A program made the position numbers and the translations under genes. Under the pieces are notes generated by a model. It was not told the origin of the DNA. It made no database searches and saw nothing but the letters and a program-made list of their open reading frames with translations. A stretch of 64,000 nucleotides of DNA from Batkoa obscura (taxonomy: Eukaryota > Entomophthoromycota > Entomophthoromycetes > Entomophthorales > Batkoaceae): assembly GCA_030770535.1 (NCBI GenBank), contig JASVEC010000002.1, positions 1,984,001 to 2,048,000 of the forward strand. The letters are read 5' to 3'. The first letter of the stretch is position 1, and each line of letters opens with the position of its first letter. Below, one piece after another: positions 55,865 to 64,000 of this stretch.

Positions 55865-57389
55865 AGTTTAAAGTTTATTAAAAGCATTTTTTAGAATTTT
55901 AAGTGATTTTACCTTTTTTAGGTTAGATTTTTTGTTGCGTAGCTTATAGTCATTTATTAAGCGGATTTATTTAGTAATTTACCAACAACAATAAGCTTAA
56001 AATATTGGATTTTCTTTAAATCCAACTCCTTTAGGTTATTTTGTATAAAATGTCTGAATTATAATTTAATTATATTAAATGAAATCAACTACTAAACAAC
56101 ATTGTCTAATAAAGTTATAATATAGAACTTAAAGTGTTTCATGTTAAAGCTATCTTTATTAGTGGAATTTCACGTTTCTTGGTATTCATTTAATACCTTA
56201 ACAATAAAATATTATACTATATTTGTCTGGAAGACTAAACTAAATCACTGATAGAAAAAGATAAATTGGTGATAATATGACCAAATATTAAAACTCAAAC
56301 TATAGTCATAAATAATTATTTTGGTTTTATCCAATTTAGCATTGGTATCTTTCTGGTTTTAAAACCTTCTTCTGTTAATTATCCAATAGGTGCAAAAAAT
56401 AACAGAAGAGTAATACATCTGTATTGACACTAATATTGGGTTTTGGAAGCTAAATTATCTAATTCTTAATCTTCCAAAGTTTGTGGAAAGTGGTAAGAAA
56501 TATGAAAATTCATTAAGAGTAAGTATAGAAATATTGACATCAATTTCTTTGATAAAGTTACGTTTAGTTGAATCGTACTTTTCTTTATAAAGATCGCTTT
56601 TAGTTAAAGAAGGCTTATCAAATAAACATTTAAGATTAAACCTTAAAGATAATTTTGTAACTCATTTATTTCTATTTATTTTTAGATATTACACTACACT
56701 AAATGATTCCAATTTTAAGCTTCTGAAAGTGGACAAGATAGTAAAGAAACATTCTTATATACGCTCATACCTAAAACTCGTTATCTTCCTGTCTTAATGT
56801 ATTAAATATCAAAATAGAAGGATTCATTAACAATTTTAAAGATATTTTTAAACCTACTTACCTTTAGTTAGTGTTTAAAACCCATTATCATCCCTTTTTG
56901 GTCTAATTTAACTTTATAGTATTTGTAGTTGAAAACTATAACATATCCTGCCTTTTATTTTAAAACTTATAATAACTATAAACTTAACATAAAACTCACT
57001 TGAAAAGCAAAACCTGAATACAATACACTAAAATTAAATCAATGTTTCAAATAGTCGATATTATACATTAAATTAATATACCATTGATTTATAATATAAC
57101 TGATAAATCATAGCTAAGTAAACTGATAAATAAAAGGCTGGTTTCAAATACATACCTTTAAGTTGTCCTTATATATTGTAGCCTTTGAAGTGAAATGATA
57201 AGAAATAATTACTTGAAATAACAATAAGTATAGAACATCAAATATAATCAATATCAACAGTCATTGCTAGAAAAATTGTCACTTTTATTGAATTACTTGT
57301 ACTGCTTAATTTTTAAATTGAAAAAATAAAAATACACTTTAAAAATATTTATATTATTAAAAATGGCATTACATTATTAAGAGGCAAAT
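55865..57389. other. Gene-poor region with a leucine-rich relic-like stretch
   Basis: About 1.5 kb. Near 56478-56797 a plus-strand stretch reads FVESGKKYENSLRVSIEILT, then VKEGLSNKHLRLNLKDNFVT and later KVDKIVKKHSYIRSYLKLVI, with one stop inside. This looks like decayed leucine-rich repeat coding sequence similar in style to 23.8-24.8 kb. The rest is AT-rich with nothing recognised. Confidence 0.4.
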
Positions 57390-58031
57390 TTAGTGAGTGC
57401 TTGAGTTGTAGATTCCAGGATATAGATGATAATATACTATACTTAAATCTCCGCTAACTATTCCCAGAGTCAACCTTGATTTTTTTTTAAAAAAGTGAAT
57501 AAAAGCTTAAATAAAATAAATTACCGATCAAATGTTGGTTGTATTTCCTTTTTTTTTAAAGTATCAAATAATAATGAATACCTTTAAAATAATTATCTAA
57601 ACTGTTTCATCAATAAATTGTTTCTTAATCTTTACCTTTCTAAGCTCCATTCTTCTTTTTCATTTGCAGGTAGGATATAAAATTCTTCTGACTCTTCGCT
57701 ATTTTCGCTTTTCTTAATAAATGGATAACTTTAGTTTCAATATTTAAGTCTAATATTAAGTTTTAAACCAAGGAATAATAGTTTAAAACAATAGAAGGTA
57801 GATTACTTTAACTCCTTTTATTAATCCCAAATCAAAATTTTCGGTTAATTTAAAATAAGATAACGACTGCCACTGTTTACCTATAATTAAAATAAATTGT
57901 ATAATGAATAAAACTAAAGTATGCTATTCCTATATCAAAATAATACCAAATTTAAGATCAAACCATACTGTTTTAAACGACGAGTAATTATTTAAATCCT
58001 CTAATTCTTTTAGTTCCTCATTATTATCCAT
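57390..58031 (-). CDS. Sen15-like tRNA-splicing endonuclease subunit
   Basis: A small-exon gene on the minus strand: about 58031-57947, 57880-57807, 57712-57636, 57601-57582, 57547-57525 and 57474-57390. The peptides read in order: SSFKTVWFDLKFGKQWQSLS, EEFYILPANEKEEWSLE, LDNYFK, EIQPTFDR, and LTLGIVSGDLSIVYYHLYPG. The last matches the C-terminal Sen15/TSEN15 signature (human [20 protein letters not shown]), and VWFDLKFGKQWQSL fits its first conserved helix. Sen15 is a structural subunit of the nuclear enzyme that cuts tRNA introns. The 20-nt and 23-nt exons do not join in frame in my model (one base too many), so that part is unresolved, or the gene is damaged. The two ends of the protein are convincing. 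Confidence 0.55.
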
Positions 58032-58340
58032 GGTAAACATAATCAAAGTAGTTGAAAAAAAAAAGCCAAAATTAAATTTAGCATCATTGAAAACAAAATT
58101 TCCGTATATGGAGAAACAAAAACCTGATTATGTAAAAAAAGAAAATTGACTGATAATTTTCATGAATAAAATTTAATTATACATTTTACAATGAGTTTAT
58201 TAAAAACAACAGCATTTATATATGTTGTTATCTTAAATTTGTAAAAAACCAAGGATTATATTAGTCATATTAGAAAAAATTATTTACCAATTTACCCTGT
58301 TGCAATTAAATTAACTTAATATTCCAAATATTTTTATATA

Positions 58341-58496
58341 GAACTGGTTGCAGTTAAATGCCTTCATTTTTTCCTAATTCGTTATTGATTTCTTTTATAG
58401 TGAACTTATTAGTTATTGCTATCTAATATAATTGAATTTATAAAGAAATTAATAGGAAATTAGCAAAAAACAAAGCCACTTAACTGCAATTAGTTC
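58341..58496. mobile_element. 156-bp miniature inverted-repeat element, third type
   Basis: The left end reads GAACTGGTTGCAGTTAAATG. The right end, reverse-complemented, reads GAACTAATTGCAGTTAAGTG; 17 of 20 bases match, and the similarity continues for about 40 bases. The interior is non-coding. ATA adjoins both ends, so a short target duplication is possible. No second copy is seen in the window. Confidence 0.6.
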
Positions 58497-58701
58497 ATAC
58501 ATGAAACATAATACAAACTAACAATTTCCAACTTCTAAACCCATGTAATCTTTTCTAATCTATAGTAGAAATTAATAAGCTTTCAGGAAGATCTTTAAGA
58601 ACATCTAAGAAAATCTTAAACAAAAAATTTGTAAAATGATTCTGCTCCACAGTTATCAATTTATTGTCAACAAAAAATTTGGGTTTGTTGTAGTCATCGA
58701 G

Positions 58702-58709
58702 TATAAAAA
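58702..58709 (+). promoter_or_regulatory. TATA-like box before the secreted protein gene
   Basis: TATAAAAA lies 53-60 bases upstream of the ATG at 58762, a position similar to the A/T boxes of related genes in the window. Confidence 0.35.
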
Positions 58710-58761
58710 AATAATATTTAAAGGAGCAAATAGCAAGTTTAAATGAATAATTTTTTTCATA

Positions 58762-59100
58762 ATGAATATTAAATTACTTTCTACCTTTATTGCTACTATT
58801 TTGGCTGTAGCCACCCCTGCTATGGGTGCTGTAGCTGGGCCTTTCAAACCACATAGAGGATTTGGAAATTTTAATAGCCCATTACCAGGACATAGAAAAA
58901 TACCGTTATCACTACCTATTCCTCCAATACCTATCCCACTTCCTGTTCCAGTCCCTGCTCTGATTCGAGGAGGCAAGAAGAAACCTCCTACTACTTCAGA
59001 AGGAAATACACCACCTGCTGATGCACCAGCTACTACTCCTGCTGCTGATACACCACTCGCTGATGCACCACTCGCTGATGCACCACCTGCTGCTGCTTAA
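58762..59100 (+). CDS. Small secreted Pro/Ala-rich protein (112 aa)
   Basis: A single exon of 112 aa. The N-terminus (MNIKLLSTFIATILAVATPA) is a signal-peptide-like segment almost the same as that of the gene at 21493. The mature part has HRGFGNFNSPLPGHRKIPLS, then a Pro-rich run (PIPPIPIPLPVPVPA) and a tail of imperfect repeats of TPLADAPLADAPPAAA. It lacks the GVTKALDTVTK core of the 21.5-kb gene, so kinship rests mainly on the signal peptide and the Ala/Pro tail. No enzyme motif is present. It may be a cell-surface or secreted protein of unknown role. It lies at the edge of a cluster of related intact and broken small genes and transposons. Confidence 0.7.
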   Translation: MNIKLLSTFIATILAVATPAMGAVAGPFKPHRGFGNFNSPLPGHRKIPLSLPIPPIPIPLPVPVPALIRGGKKKPPTTSEGNTPPADAPATTPAADTPLADAPLADAPPAAA

Positions 59101-59325
59101 AGCTTTAGATTTAATTAAGTGTTGATTTAAAAAAATTTAACATTTTATTTTTATGAGTTTTAATAAATTAAAGATTTATTTTTCAAATTGCATTTATTGT
59201 TAAACTACTGTACCATATAACCGAATTAATGTTGTTTGAAATTATTATTTTTAATAATGCTAAACTTCATAAGTTCAAATATTTTTTATGAATCATAACA
59301 TACAAGAAACTGTGAAGAGTTGTCA

Positions 59326-59439
59326 CTAAAGTCTAACGACTGAAGGAACAGCTTTAGGTGGAGCTATAATATTTTTGCTACTTTCAAACCTTTTAACTAA
59401 AATATCAATAGTCTTAGAAATACCTAAACACCTATCATT
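59326..59439 (-). pseudogene. Relic of a small secreted protein gene
   Basis: The minus strand reads DRCLGISKTIDILVKRFESS then IIAPPKAVPSVVRL and a stop. It aligns in spirit with the 21.5-kb protein (ALGVTKALDTVTKGLGK, then a Pro/Ala tail). There is no ATG or signal peptide; a stop lies directly upstream in frame. A host gene fragment, low confidence. Confidence 0.4.
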
Positions 59440-59565
59440 TTAGGTAATTTTGTTAAAACAAAATGGTAGTAATAAAGGTCAACTAAGTTAGTATTTATAT
59501 ATGGTTGGCTCAATAGAGAGCAATTAAAAAGTACAAACAATTGCTAAGTATTTTAAAAATGCATA

Positions 59566-59656
59566 AGGGGATGTTTTTGACTTCACTTTTTCCATTTTTT
59601 GAGCGCTATTTGAGTAGAAAAATTCTCAACAAAATTAAACACAAAAATACATCCCA
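59566..59656 (-). mobile_element. TGGGG miniature element, first of a pair
   Basis: Begins AGGGGATGTTTTTGACTTC and ends AAAATACATCCCA. Minus orientation. It is separated from the next copy by five bases. Confidence 0.82.
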
Positions 59657-59661
59657 ATATA

Positions 59662-59762
59662 TGGGAGTGTTTTTTTTGACTTCATTATTTTTTCCATTTT
59701 TCAAGCGCTATTTAAGTGGAAAAATTGTTAATAAAATTCTTAGACACAAAAATACATCCCCA
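59662..59762 (-). mobile_element. TGGGG miniature element, second of a pair
   Basis: Begins TGGGAGTGTTTTTTTTGAC and ends AATACATCCCCA, with TA at both flanks. Its GACTTCATTATTTTTTCCAT segment closely matches the subterminal part of the full-length transposon (GTTTCATTATTTTATCCAAT). Confidence 0.87.
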
Positions 59763-59963
59763 TATTTTACTTTTATCAAAGCATTTACATTTTTTAGTAG
59801 ATTGCTTTATTTATAAAACTTCATAATCATTTCAAAATAAATTTATGCTTCAATATAGTATCAGAGTTCAGTTTAATAAGCCTTTACTTGGATTAGGCTA
59901 TATCTTATATTATCTTTCTTAATCACCAAGAACATCAGCCATATTGGTTATTTTTTTGCCTTT

Positions 59964-60423
59964 TGTGAAGCCTGGTACTCAGTGATTGGAGTCAAAAACA
60001 GCTATTGTCTGATTAACTACACTATAAGTCGAAAGGTCTTAGTTTGTGTGACTAAGATGGACTTGGATTGTGAAGAATGGTATATAATAGGCTACGAACT
60101 ATGTAAGACAAATATAGTAGACTACTAATGTAAATCTACGTAAAATACTATTAAGAAAACTTAGTGGCTTTATTAAATGTTCGAGATATCAGGGATCAAT
60201 TCAGTAAAAAGCCTCGAATTAGTATACTCTGAAATCTCTTTTATACTCTGAAAAGTATAAGTATCAAAATAAGAAGATAATGTTCTTTGGGATGGAGCTA
60301 GAAATTCTCATAGCAAATCAAACTAAGAACGTGGGATTGATTTTCTCTGAACTTGAGAATACAACAGCTTAAGTGATCATTATACTACAATTGGCCATGG
60401 GGCTGACAAAGCGATATTTCACA
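59964..60423. repeat. TG...CA-ended dispersed repeat, copy 1 (possible solitary LTR)
   Basis: About 460 bases beginning TGTGAAGCCTGGTACTCAG and ending GCGATATTTCACA. It is highly similar to 62149-62548 along almost the whole length. The TGTGAA...TTCACA ends suit a solitary long terminal repeat, but no internal region is present, so the family stays open. It abuts the truncated transposon copy on its right. Treated as a fossil. Confidence 0.55.
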
Positions 60424-61802
60424 ATGGAAATAGGAACAAGACCAGATTCAACAAATTTAAATCATTATAATAAACAAGCTATTTCGGTATCAGGTTTTGG
60501 TGTTTTATATTTAAAGATGATAAAACAATAAGCAAAATTTACTTTGATTATTTATCTGAAATATAAAATCATGATTCAGCATATGCAGGAGATTGTTTAA
60601 TCGATTTAATCTCTACAGAGCTTTTATTTAAAAAGTTTATAAAAATTAATATATGGGCAGATAAAGGAAATCATTTCAGGCCCCAAGAGTTCCTACATTA
60701 TGTATTTAAAGAAATTCATAAAATAAATAGTAGTTTGAATGTTAATCTTAATTTTTTTGTTGAGTATCATGGAAAAAGTATATTTGATGGACATTTTGGA
60801 AATCTTTCAAAATGGAAAAATGGGGCTGTATTTTTGTATTCAAGAGCTTTACTAACAATTTTTCCACTCAAATAGCGCTTAAAGGATGGAAAAGCAATGA
60901 AGTCAAAAAAAACATCCCCAAATAATTTGAAGCATTAGCTAAAATAGAAGATATGAATCAGTTAATTTCAAGATTTGAGACTTTTATTTGTGAACATAGT
61001 AATATTAATAACTCGACTGTTAATAATGGAAAAACAGATATAATTTTTAAAAAGTATAAAAGAAACAAAAATACAAAAAAGACAATAGAGATACAAGGTA
61101 TTAAGAAGTATTTACACTTTATTAAACATAAGAATAAACTACATTGTTATCCAGTATCTGATACATCAAAAAAAAGCGATATAGTTCCAATTAGAGTTAT
61201 AGAGTCTATAGAAAATAGAAAAATTAAAAGATCAATCCCAGCTTACCTTACAAAAATAACAGAAAATTTAAAAAATTCGATATTTATTAAGCAAGTAAGT
61301 AGTTTGTTAAATGATAGAAATAGATTATTAAATATTAATATTACTTAAGCTACTAATAACTAAGTTAATAAGTAGTCAAAGAACAGGTAGTTATAATAAT
61401 AAGTAAAAACTATTGTTATATTACTTGTACTATATAGGGATGGTTAATTATAGTTTTGGGGCTAATTACTCCCTCCTATGCAGCTATTTATTAACTTAGT
61501 AATATATTAATAATGTAATTATAACATTAAAATAGTTTATTTATTTGATAAAAAATCTACAATGCTGGTTATAAAGTGGTCAATGATAAATATTTTTTAG
61601 TAGCTTTATAAGAATATGTATTTAAGATCTGGTAGAAATTCAACTAAATTACAGTATAAGCTATAATAAAATGATTTATAACTGTGTCTGGATGCTTTTG
61701 TTTTAATAAAAAATTTGTTTTTGTAAAATTTTAAACGAAGTTTTTAAAAGACAAAATATCTAAAAATTAGATAAAATAATGAAACTAATCCAGACAGCCC
61801 CA
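60424..61802 (+). mobile_element. Truncated, decayed copy of the transposon at 48.5-51 kb
   Basis: This copy is in the opposite orientation. It starts inside the transposase (ATGGAAATAGGAACAAGACC corresponds to residue 294 onward, MEIGTRP) and runs to an intact right terminus (AATCCAGACAGCCCCA at 61802). The transposase part differs from the intact copy by scattered substitutions and small indels: a lost A in the run after TATTT near 60510 shifts the frame, and GAAATATAA gives a stop near 60565. The last third (60953-61348) is still open: MNQLISRFETFICEHSNINN through ENLKNSIFIKQVSSLLNDRN. A miniature element interrupts it at 60821-60920. The left part is missing and is replaced by the TG...CA repeat. 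Confidence 0.88.
60821..60920 (+). mobile_element. TGGGG miniature element nested in the dead transposase
   Basis: Ends are TGGGGCTGTATTTTTGTA and AAACATCCCCA, with AA on both sides. The intact transposase copy shows the uninterrupted sequence at this point (minus strand near 49370), so the insertion boundaries are clear. 100 bp. Confidence 0.9.
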
Positions 61803-61998
61803 TATGTTTGTTAAAATATGTAACATGCTAAATGCTTTGACAAAAAGTGTATTACTAGAAAACCTCAAAGGAAATTTTTAATGAAAACCATTAATGAAAA
61901 CTAAAGACGAAAGCTGTTAAGTGATCACAGATAATAGCTATCACACAGTTATCAACAAAGATCCCAAATGCATTATATCTCTAGGGTATAGAAAAAAC

Positions 61999-62007
61999 TA
62001 TATAAAT
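61999..62007 (+). promoter_or_regulatory. TATA-like box before the interrupted small gene
   Basis: TATATAAAT lies 39-47 bases upstream of the ATG at 62046. Confidence 0.35.
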
Positions 62008-62045
62008 AATGGAAAAATTATCCTTGATCACTACAATTTCTTGCA

Positions 62046-62148
62046 ATGAATACTAAATTATTTATTCTTTATATTGCCATCATTATTGCAGCGCCAGTTG
62101 CTCCTATTGGTGGTCCGGTTAGGCTATTTGGATTACTCCCACCACCAC
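62046..62148 (+). pseudogene. Small secreted protein gene interrupted by a repeat
   Basis: An ATG opens MNTKLFILYIAIIIAAPVAP, a signal-peptide-like start close to the decayed copy at 63070 (MNTKSIAVFIASIFLA). It continues IGGPVRLFGLLPPP and then meets the repeat at 62149, which supplies an early stop. The Pro codons resume after the repeat (ACCACCACC at 62549). A TATA-like box and good ATG context remain. This is a host gene disrupted by insertion; whether the 34-residue truncated product is made is unknown. Confidence 0.55.
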
Positions 62149-62548
62149 TGTGAAATCTGGTACTCAGGGTTTGGAGTCAAGAACAGCTATTGCTGGGTTG
62201 ACTACACTATAAGTCGAAAGGTCTTAGTTTATGTGACTAAGATAGACTTGGATTATGAGGAATAGCACGTAATAGGTTACAAGCTATATAAGACAAATAG
62301 AATAGACAATACTAATGTAAAATCTATGTAAAATACTATTAAGAAAACTTAGTGGCTTTATTAAATGTTCGAGATATCAGGGATTAATTCAGTTAAAAAG
62401 CCTCGAAGTATTATACTCTGTAAACTCTTTTATACTCTGAAAAGTATAAGTATCAAAATAAGAAGATAATGTTCTTTGGGATGGAGCTAGAAATTCTCAT
62501 AACAAATCAAAATAATTAACCATGGGACTGACAAAGCGATATTTCACA
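62149..62548. repeat. TG...CA-ended dispersed repeat, copy 2 (possible solitary LTR)
   Basis: Exactly 400 bases beginning TGTGAAATCTGGTACTCAG and ending GCGATATTTCACA. It is flanked by ACCAC on each side, in keeping with a five-base (or, given the CCA repeat, up to eight-base) target duplication. It sits in the coding sequence of the small secreted gene. It looks whole as a solitary repeat. Fossil; family uncertain. Confidence 0.6.
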
Positions 62549-62876
62549 ACCACCACCAAAACCTTTATAGGATGGAAAAAGTTAATGCTACTAAATTAAA
62601 TGTTAATACTTTACTCTTGCTATTCAAACATTAAAATTTACTGGAATGTTAAATATTGAAGGAACTTTAACTTTCTACGTCTATTAAATTTTATGGAAGG
62701 ATTATCAAGTAATAGTTTTCTACTATATTGGTTTTGATTTATTACTTATTATATAAATGAGTTGGGAATACATTTGAAATCACTATTTTTAGTAAATATA
62801 TAAGATTCACTTGTTCAAATATTCATTATGGATAATACTATATATGGTATTAAATAATTTAATATACTAAAGTTTG
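62549..62876. other. Intergenic, AT-rich
   Basis: About 330 bases containing the remaining 3' tail of the interrupted gene and nothing else recognised. Confidence 0.4.
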
Positions 62877-63070
62877 ATGGCTGGAGGAGCAGTAACTGGA
62901 GTGGCAACTCCCGATGGGTTAACTGGAGGTGCAGGAACTGCTTCTTTGTTTCTGAAATTATTTGGTTACAGTATCAAGAGCCTTAGAAATATCTAAAGCA
63001 TTACCATTTTTGACAATGGCTAGGCAAGAAAGATACTAGCAATAAAGACAGCAATTGATTTAGTATTCAT
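62877..63070 (-). pseudogene. Decayed paralogue of the 21.5-kb secreted protein gene
   Basis: On the minus strand an ATG at 63070 opens MNTKSIAVFIASIFLA and then hits TAG. The family core continues in another frame as KNGNALDISKALDTVTK, against GDALGVTKALDTVTK in the intact gene. A further shift leads to NKEAVPAPPVNPSGVATPVT and APPAIKL before a stop at 62877. At least two frame changes and one stop separate the parts, so it is a host pseudogene. A miniature element lies 19 bases upstream of its ATG. Confidence 0.75.
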
Positions 63071-63089
63071 TCCTGGGTTGTTTAGTAGA

Positions 63090-63189
63090 TGGGGATGTAT
63101 TTTTGTATTTAAGAATTTTACTAACAATTTTTCCGCTCAAATAGTGCTCAAAAATGGAAAAAGTGATGAATCCAAAAAAAACATCCCTA
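63090..63189 (+). mobile_element. TGGGG miniature element next to a pseudogene start
   Basis: Begins TGGGGATGTATTTTTGTA and ends AAAAACATCCCTA; 100 bp, plus orientation. It lies 19 bases 5' of the pseudogene's ATG, inside what would be its promoter. Confidence 0.87.
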
Positions 63190-63691
63190 TATGTTATCTT
63201 AGCTCATTTTGAAATATGATTATAATTATTTTCATTTCTAATTAGATATTATTTCATTCATTCATTCATTCATTCATTCATTAGTAGTTTATTGTTTTTA
63301 AGCTATAAGGAGTAACTTTACTTTATTACTCACCTTCAGTTATGAATATATTCAGCTATAATCTTAAATCTTTTGATTATATTATATTGTTGCTGAAATG
63401 ATTATTTCATATGTAACATAGTTAACTATTTTTTTAATTTGGATTTTTTTTAAAAGTTAGTCAATGAGGTAATTTCCTTTTTTTAGCTAATTAATTCTAA
63501 TAAAAGCTAGATTTGCTTTTTTTTGCTAGATTAAAAAAGTTAACTTTATCTAGAATCTATAATAATTGAAGTGACTGCTTTAAAAATAATTGTAATCGGT
63601 GATTTTTTATATTAAAATAAAGCACTATAATCAACAAACTTTAAGAAAGTATATATATCCCTGAAAGATAGGCTATAATCCTATAATTAAA
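63190..63691. other. Intergenic with an (ATTC)n microsatellite
   Basis: About 500 bases. A run of about seven ATTC units lies at 63253-63282. A TATATATA string at 63650-63657 sits 35-42 bases before the next ATG. Nothing else is recognised. Confidence 0.5.
63253..63282. repeat. (ATTC)n microsatellite
   Basis: About seven uninterrupted tetranucleotide units directly readable in the sequence. Confidence 0.9.
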
Positions 63692-63844
63692 ATGAATAAA
63701 GTGGTTATTTTTTTATTAAATTTTATAGCACTGTTATCATCCCGACCACATGAAGATCTTGATAAAATTAAACAGATTGCAAAAGGAATTAATCTTGAAT
63801 ACCTTCATGGGAATGGACTCAGTCAAATATCGGGCTCCCCTTAA
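63692..63844 (+). CDS. Tiny putative secreted protein (50 aa)
   Basis: A 50-codon frame: MNKVVIFLLNFIALLSSRPH gives a signal-peptide-like start, then EDLDKIKQIAKGINLEYLHG and NGLSQISGSP with a TAA. The MN-K-hydrophobic start and small size fit the local family, but the mature part has no Pro/Ala tail and no shared core. A TATA-like string lies 35-42 bases upstream. It may be intact, or a first exon with further exons beyond those I can place. Function unknown; called mainly from signal peptide, context and TATA box. Confidence 0.4.
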   Translation: MNKVVIFLLNFIALLSSRPHEDLDKIKQIAKGINLEYLHGNGLSQISGSP

Positions 63845-64000
63845 TTTATCCTTATTATAATTAATAAATTATTATCTTAACACTCATCAATTTTAAATGT
63901 CAATGGCAATAGCTTTATAAATTATTGCTAAAGGTGTTAAGTAATGTAATAAAGTTTGAAATAAGATCATAAATAATGGTATAACTTATATAGATAACAT

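Larger units (their letters stand above)
58032..58761. other. Intergenic region with one miniature element
   Basis: About 730 bases between divergent genes. It contains the inverted-repeat element at 58341-58496 and the TATA-like box of the next gene. Confidence 0.5.
59101..59963. other. Intergenic tract with a gene relic and two miniature elements
   Basis: About 860 bases. It contains the relic at 59326-59439 and the element pair at 59566-59762. The remaining bases carry no frame. Confidence 0.5.

Noticed and set aside
59541-59816. A 91-codon frame with internal repeats (FFKRYLSGKIVNKIL)
   Set aside because: It is a read-through of two adjacent miniature elements and has no independent support.
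1-64000. tRNA, rRNA and snRNA genes
   Set aside because: I looked for tRNA B-box and cloverleaf patterns and long conserved RNA segments in the gene-free stretches and found none; a tRNAscan or Rfam run would be needed to exclude them fully.

Overview
The window reads as a stretch of nuclear chromosome from an AT-rich fungus. Almost every gene is a recognisable eukaryotic, and mostly fungal-style, housekeeping gene. Most are split by small GT-AG introns of about 43 to 60 nt, and many splice sites carry a CTAAT/TTAAC-like branch motif. A MeaB/MMAA-type GTPase of the cobalamin-dependent methylmalonyl-CoA pathway, absent from the best-studied Dikarya, together with the base composition, asparagine-rich proteins and tiny introns, points to an early-diverging fungus. 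An Entomophthoromycotina/Zoopagomycota-like genome such as Conidiobolus is my guess, not a proof. No rRNA, tRNA, CRISPR array or prokaryotic operon was seen.

Layout. 0-20 kb: C-terminal end of an unknown gene, glycogen branching enzyme (-), a PX-PH-RhoGAP protein (+), an Rrp14/SURF6-like nucleolar protein (-), a Nup98-like FG nucleoporin (-), mitochondrial GrpE (+), RanGAP (-), Ddi1 (-) and a SET/NAP histone-chaperone-like protein (-). 20-26 kb: gene-poor, with a small secreted protein, decayed LRR/F-box-like sequence and a dense swarm of about 100-bp miniature inverted-repeat elements. 26-32 kb: Nse4 and a fidgetin-like AAA ATPase in a tail-to-tail pair, a TFG-like PB1 protein assembled from seven exons, and a ubiquitin-like/WLM metalloprotease. 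33-48 kb: Sec31, MBF1, a Snl1-like membrane BAG protein, a cysteine-synthase-like PLP enzyme, COG7, MMAA and a NIPA-type membrane protein. 48.5-51 kb: a 2.5-kb DNA transposon with an uninterrupted 567-residue transposase. 51-58 kb: the TRAPPII subunit TRAPPC10/Trs130 and a Sen15-like tRNA-splicing endonuclease subunit. 58-64 kb: an accessory region with a family of tiny secreted Ala/Pro-rich proteins in intact, interrupted and decayed copies, mixed with a second truncated transposon copy, more miniature elements and a TG...CA-ended 400-bp repeat.

How the genes relate. Several neighbours share a cellular process: early secretory traffic (TFG, Sec31, COG7, TRAPPC10), nuclear transport (Nup98-like, RanGAP), recombination and DNA-protein crosslink repair (Nse4, fidgetin-like, Ddi1, WLM protease), and mitochondrial or cobalamin metabolism (GrpE, MMAA, cysteine-synthase-like). 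I see no shared transcription unit, only compact convergent and divergent pairs, so the grouping may be chance.

The most interesting part is the transposon system. The autonomous element and the miniature elements share TGGGG-type termini and subterminal sequence and appear to duplicate a dinucleotide target. One miniature copy sits inside a dead transposase copy, and the intact element supplies the empty-site comparison. The transposase has a CxxC...HxxC motif and a D...D...HGKS-x(2)-DG catalytic-like core that I cannot assign to a named superfamily with confidence. Exon coordinates below were read by hand from splice signals and reading-frame continuity; every multi-exon model except the Sen15-like one sums to an exact multiple of three.
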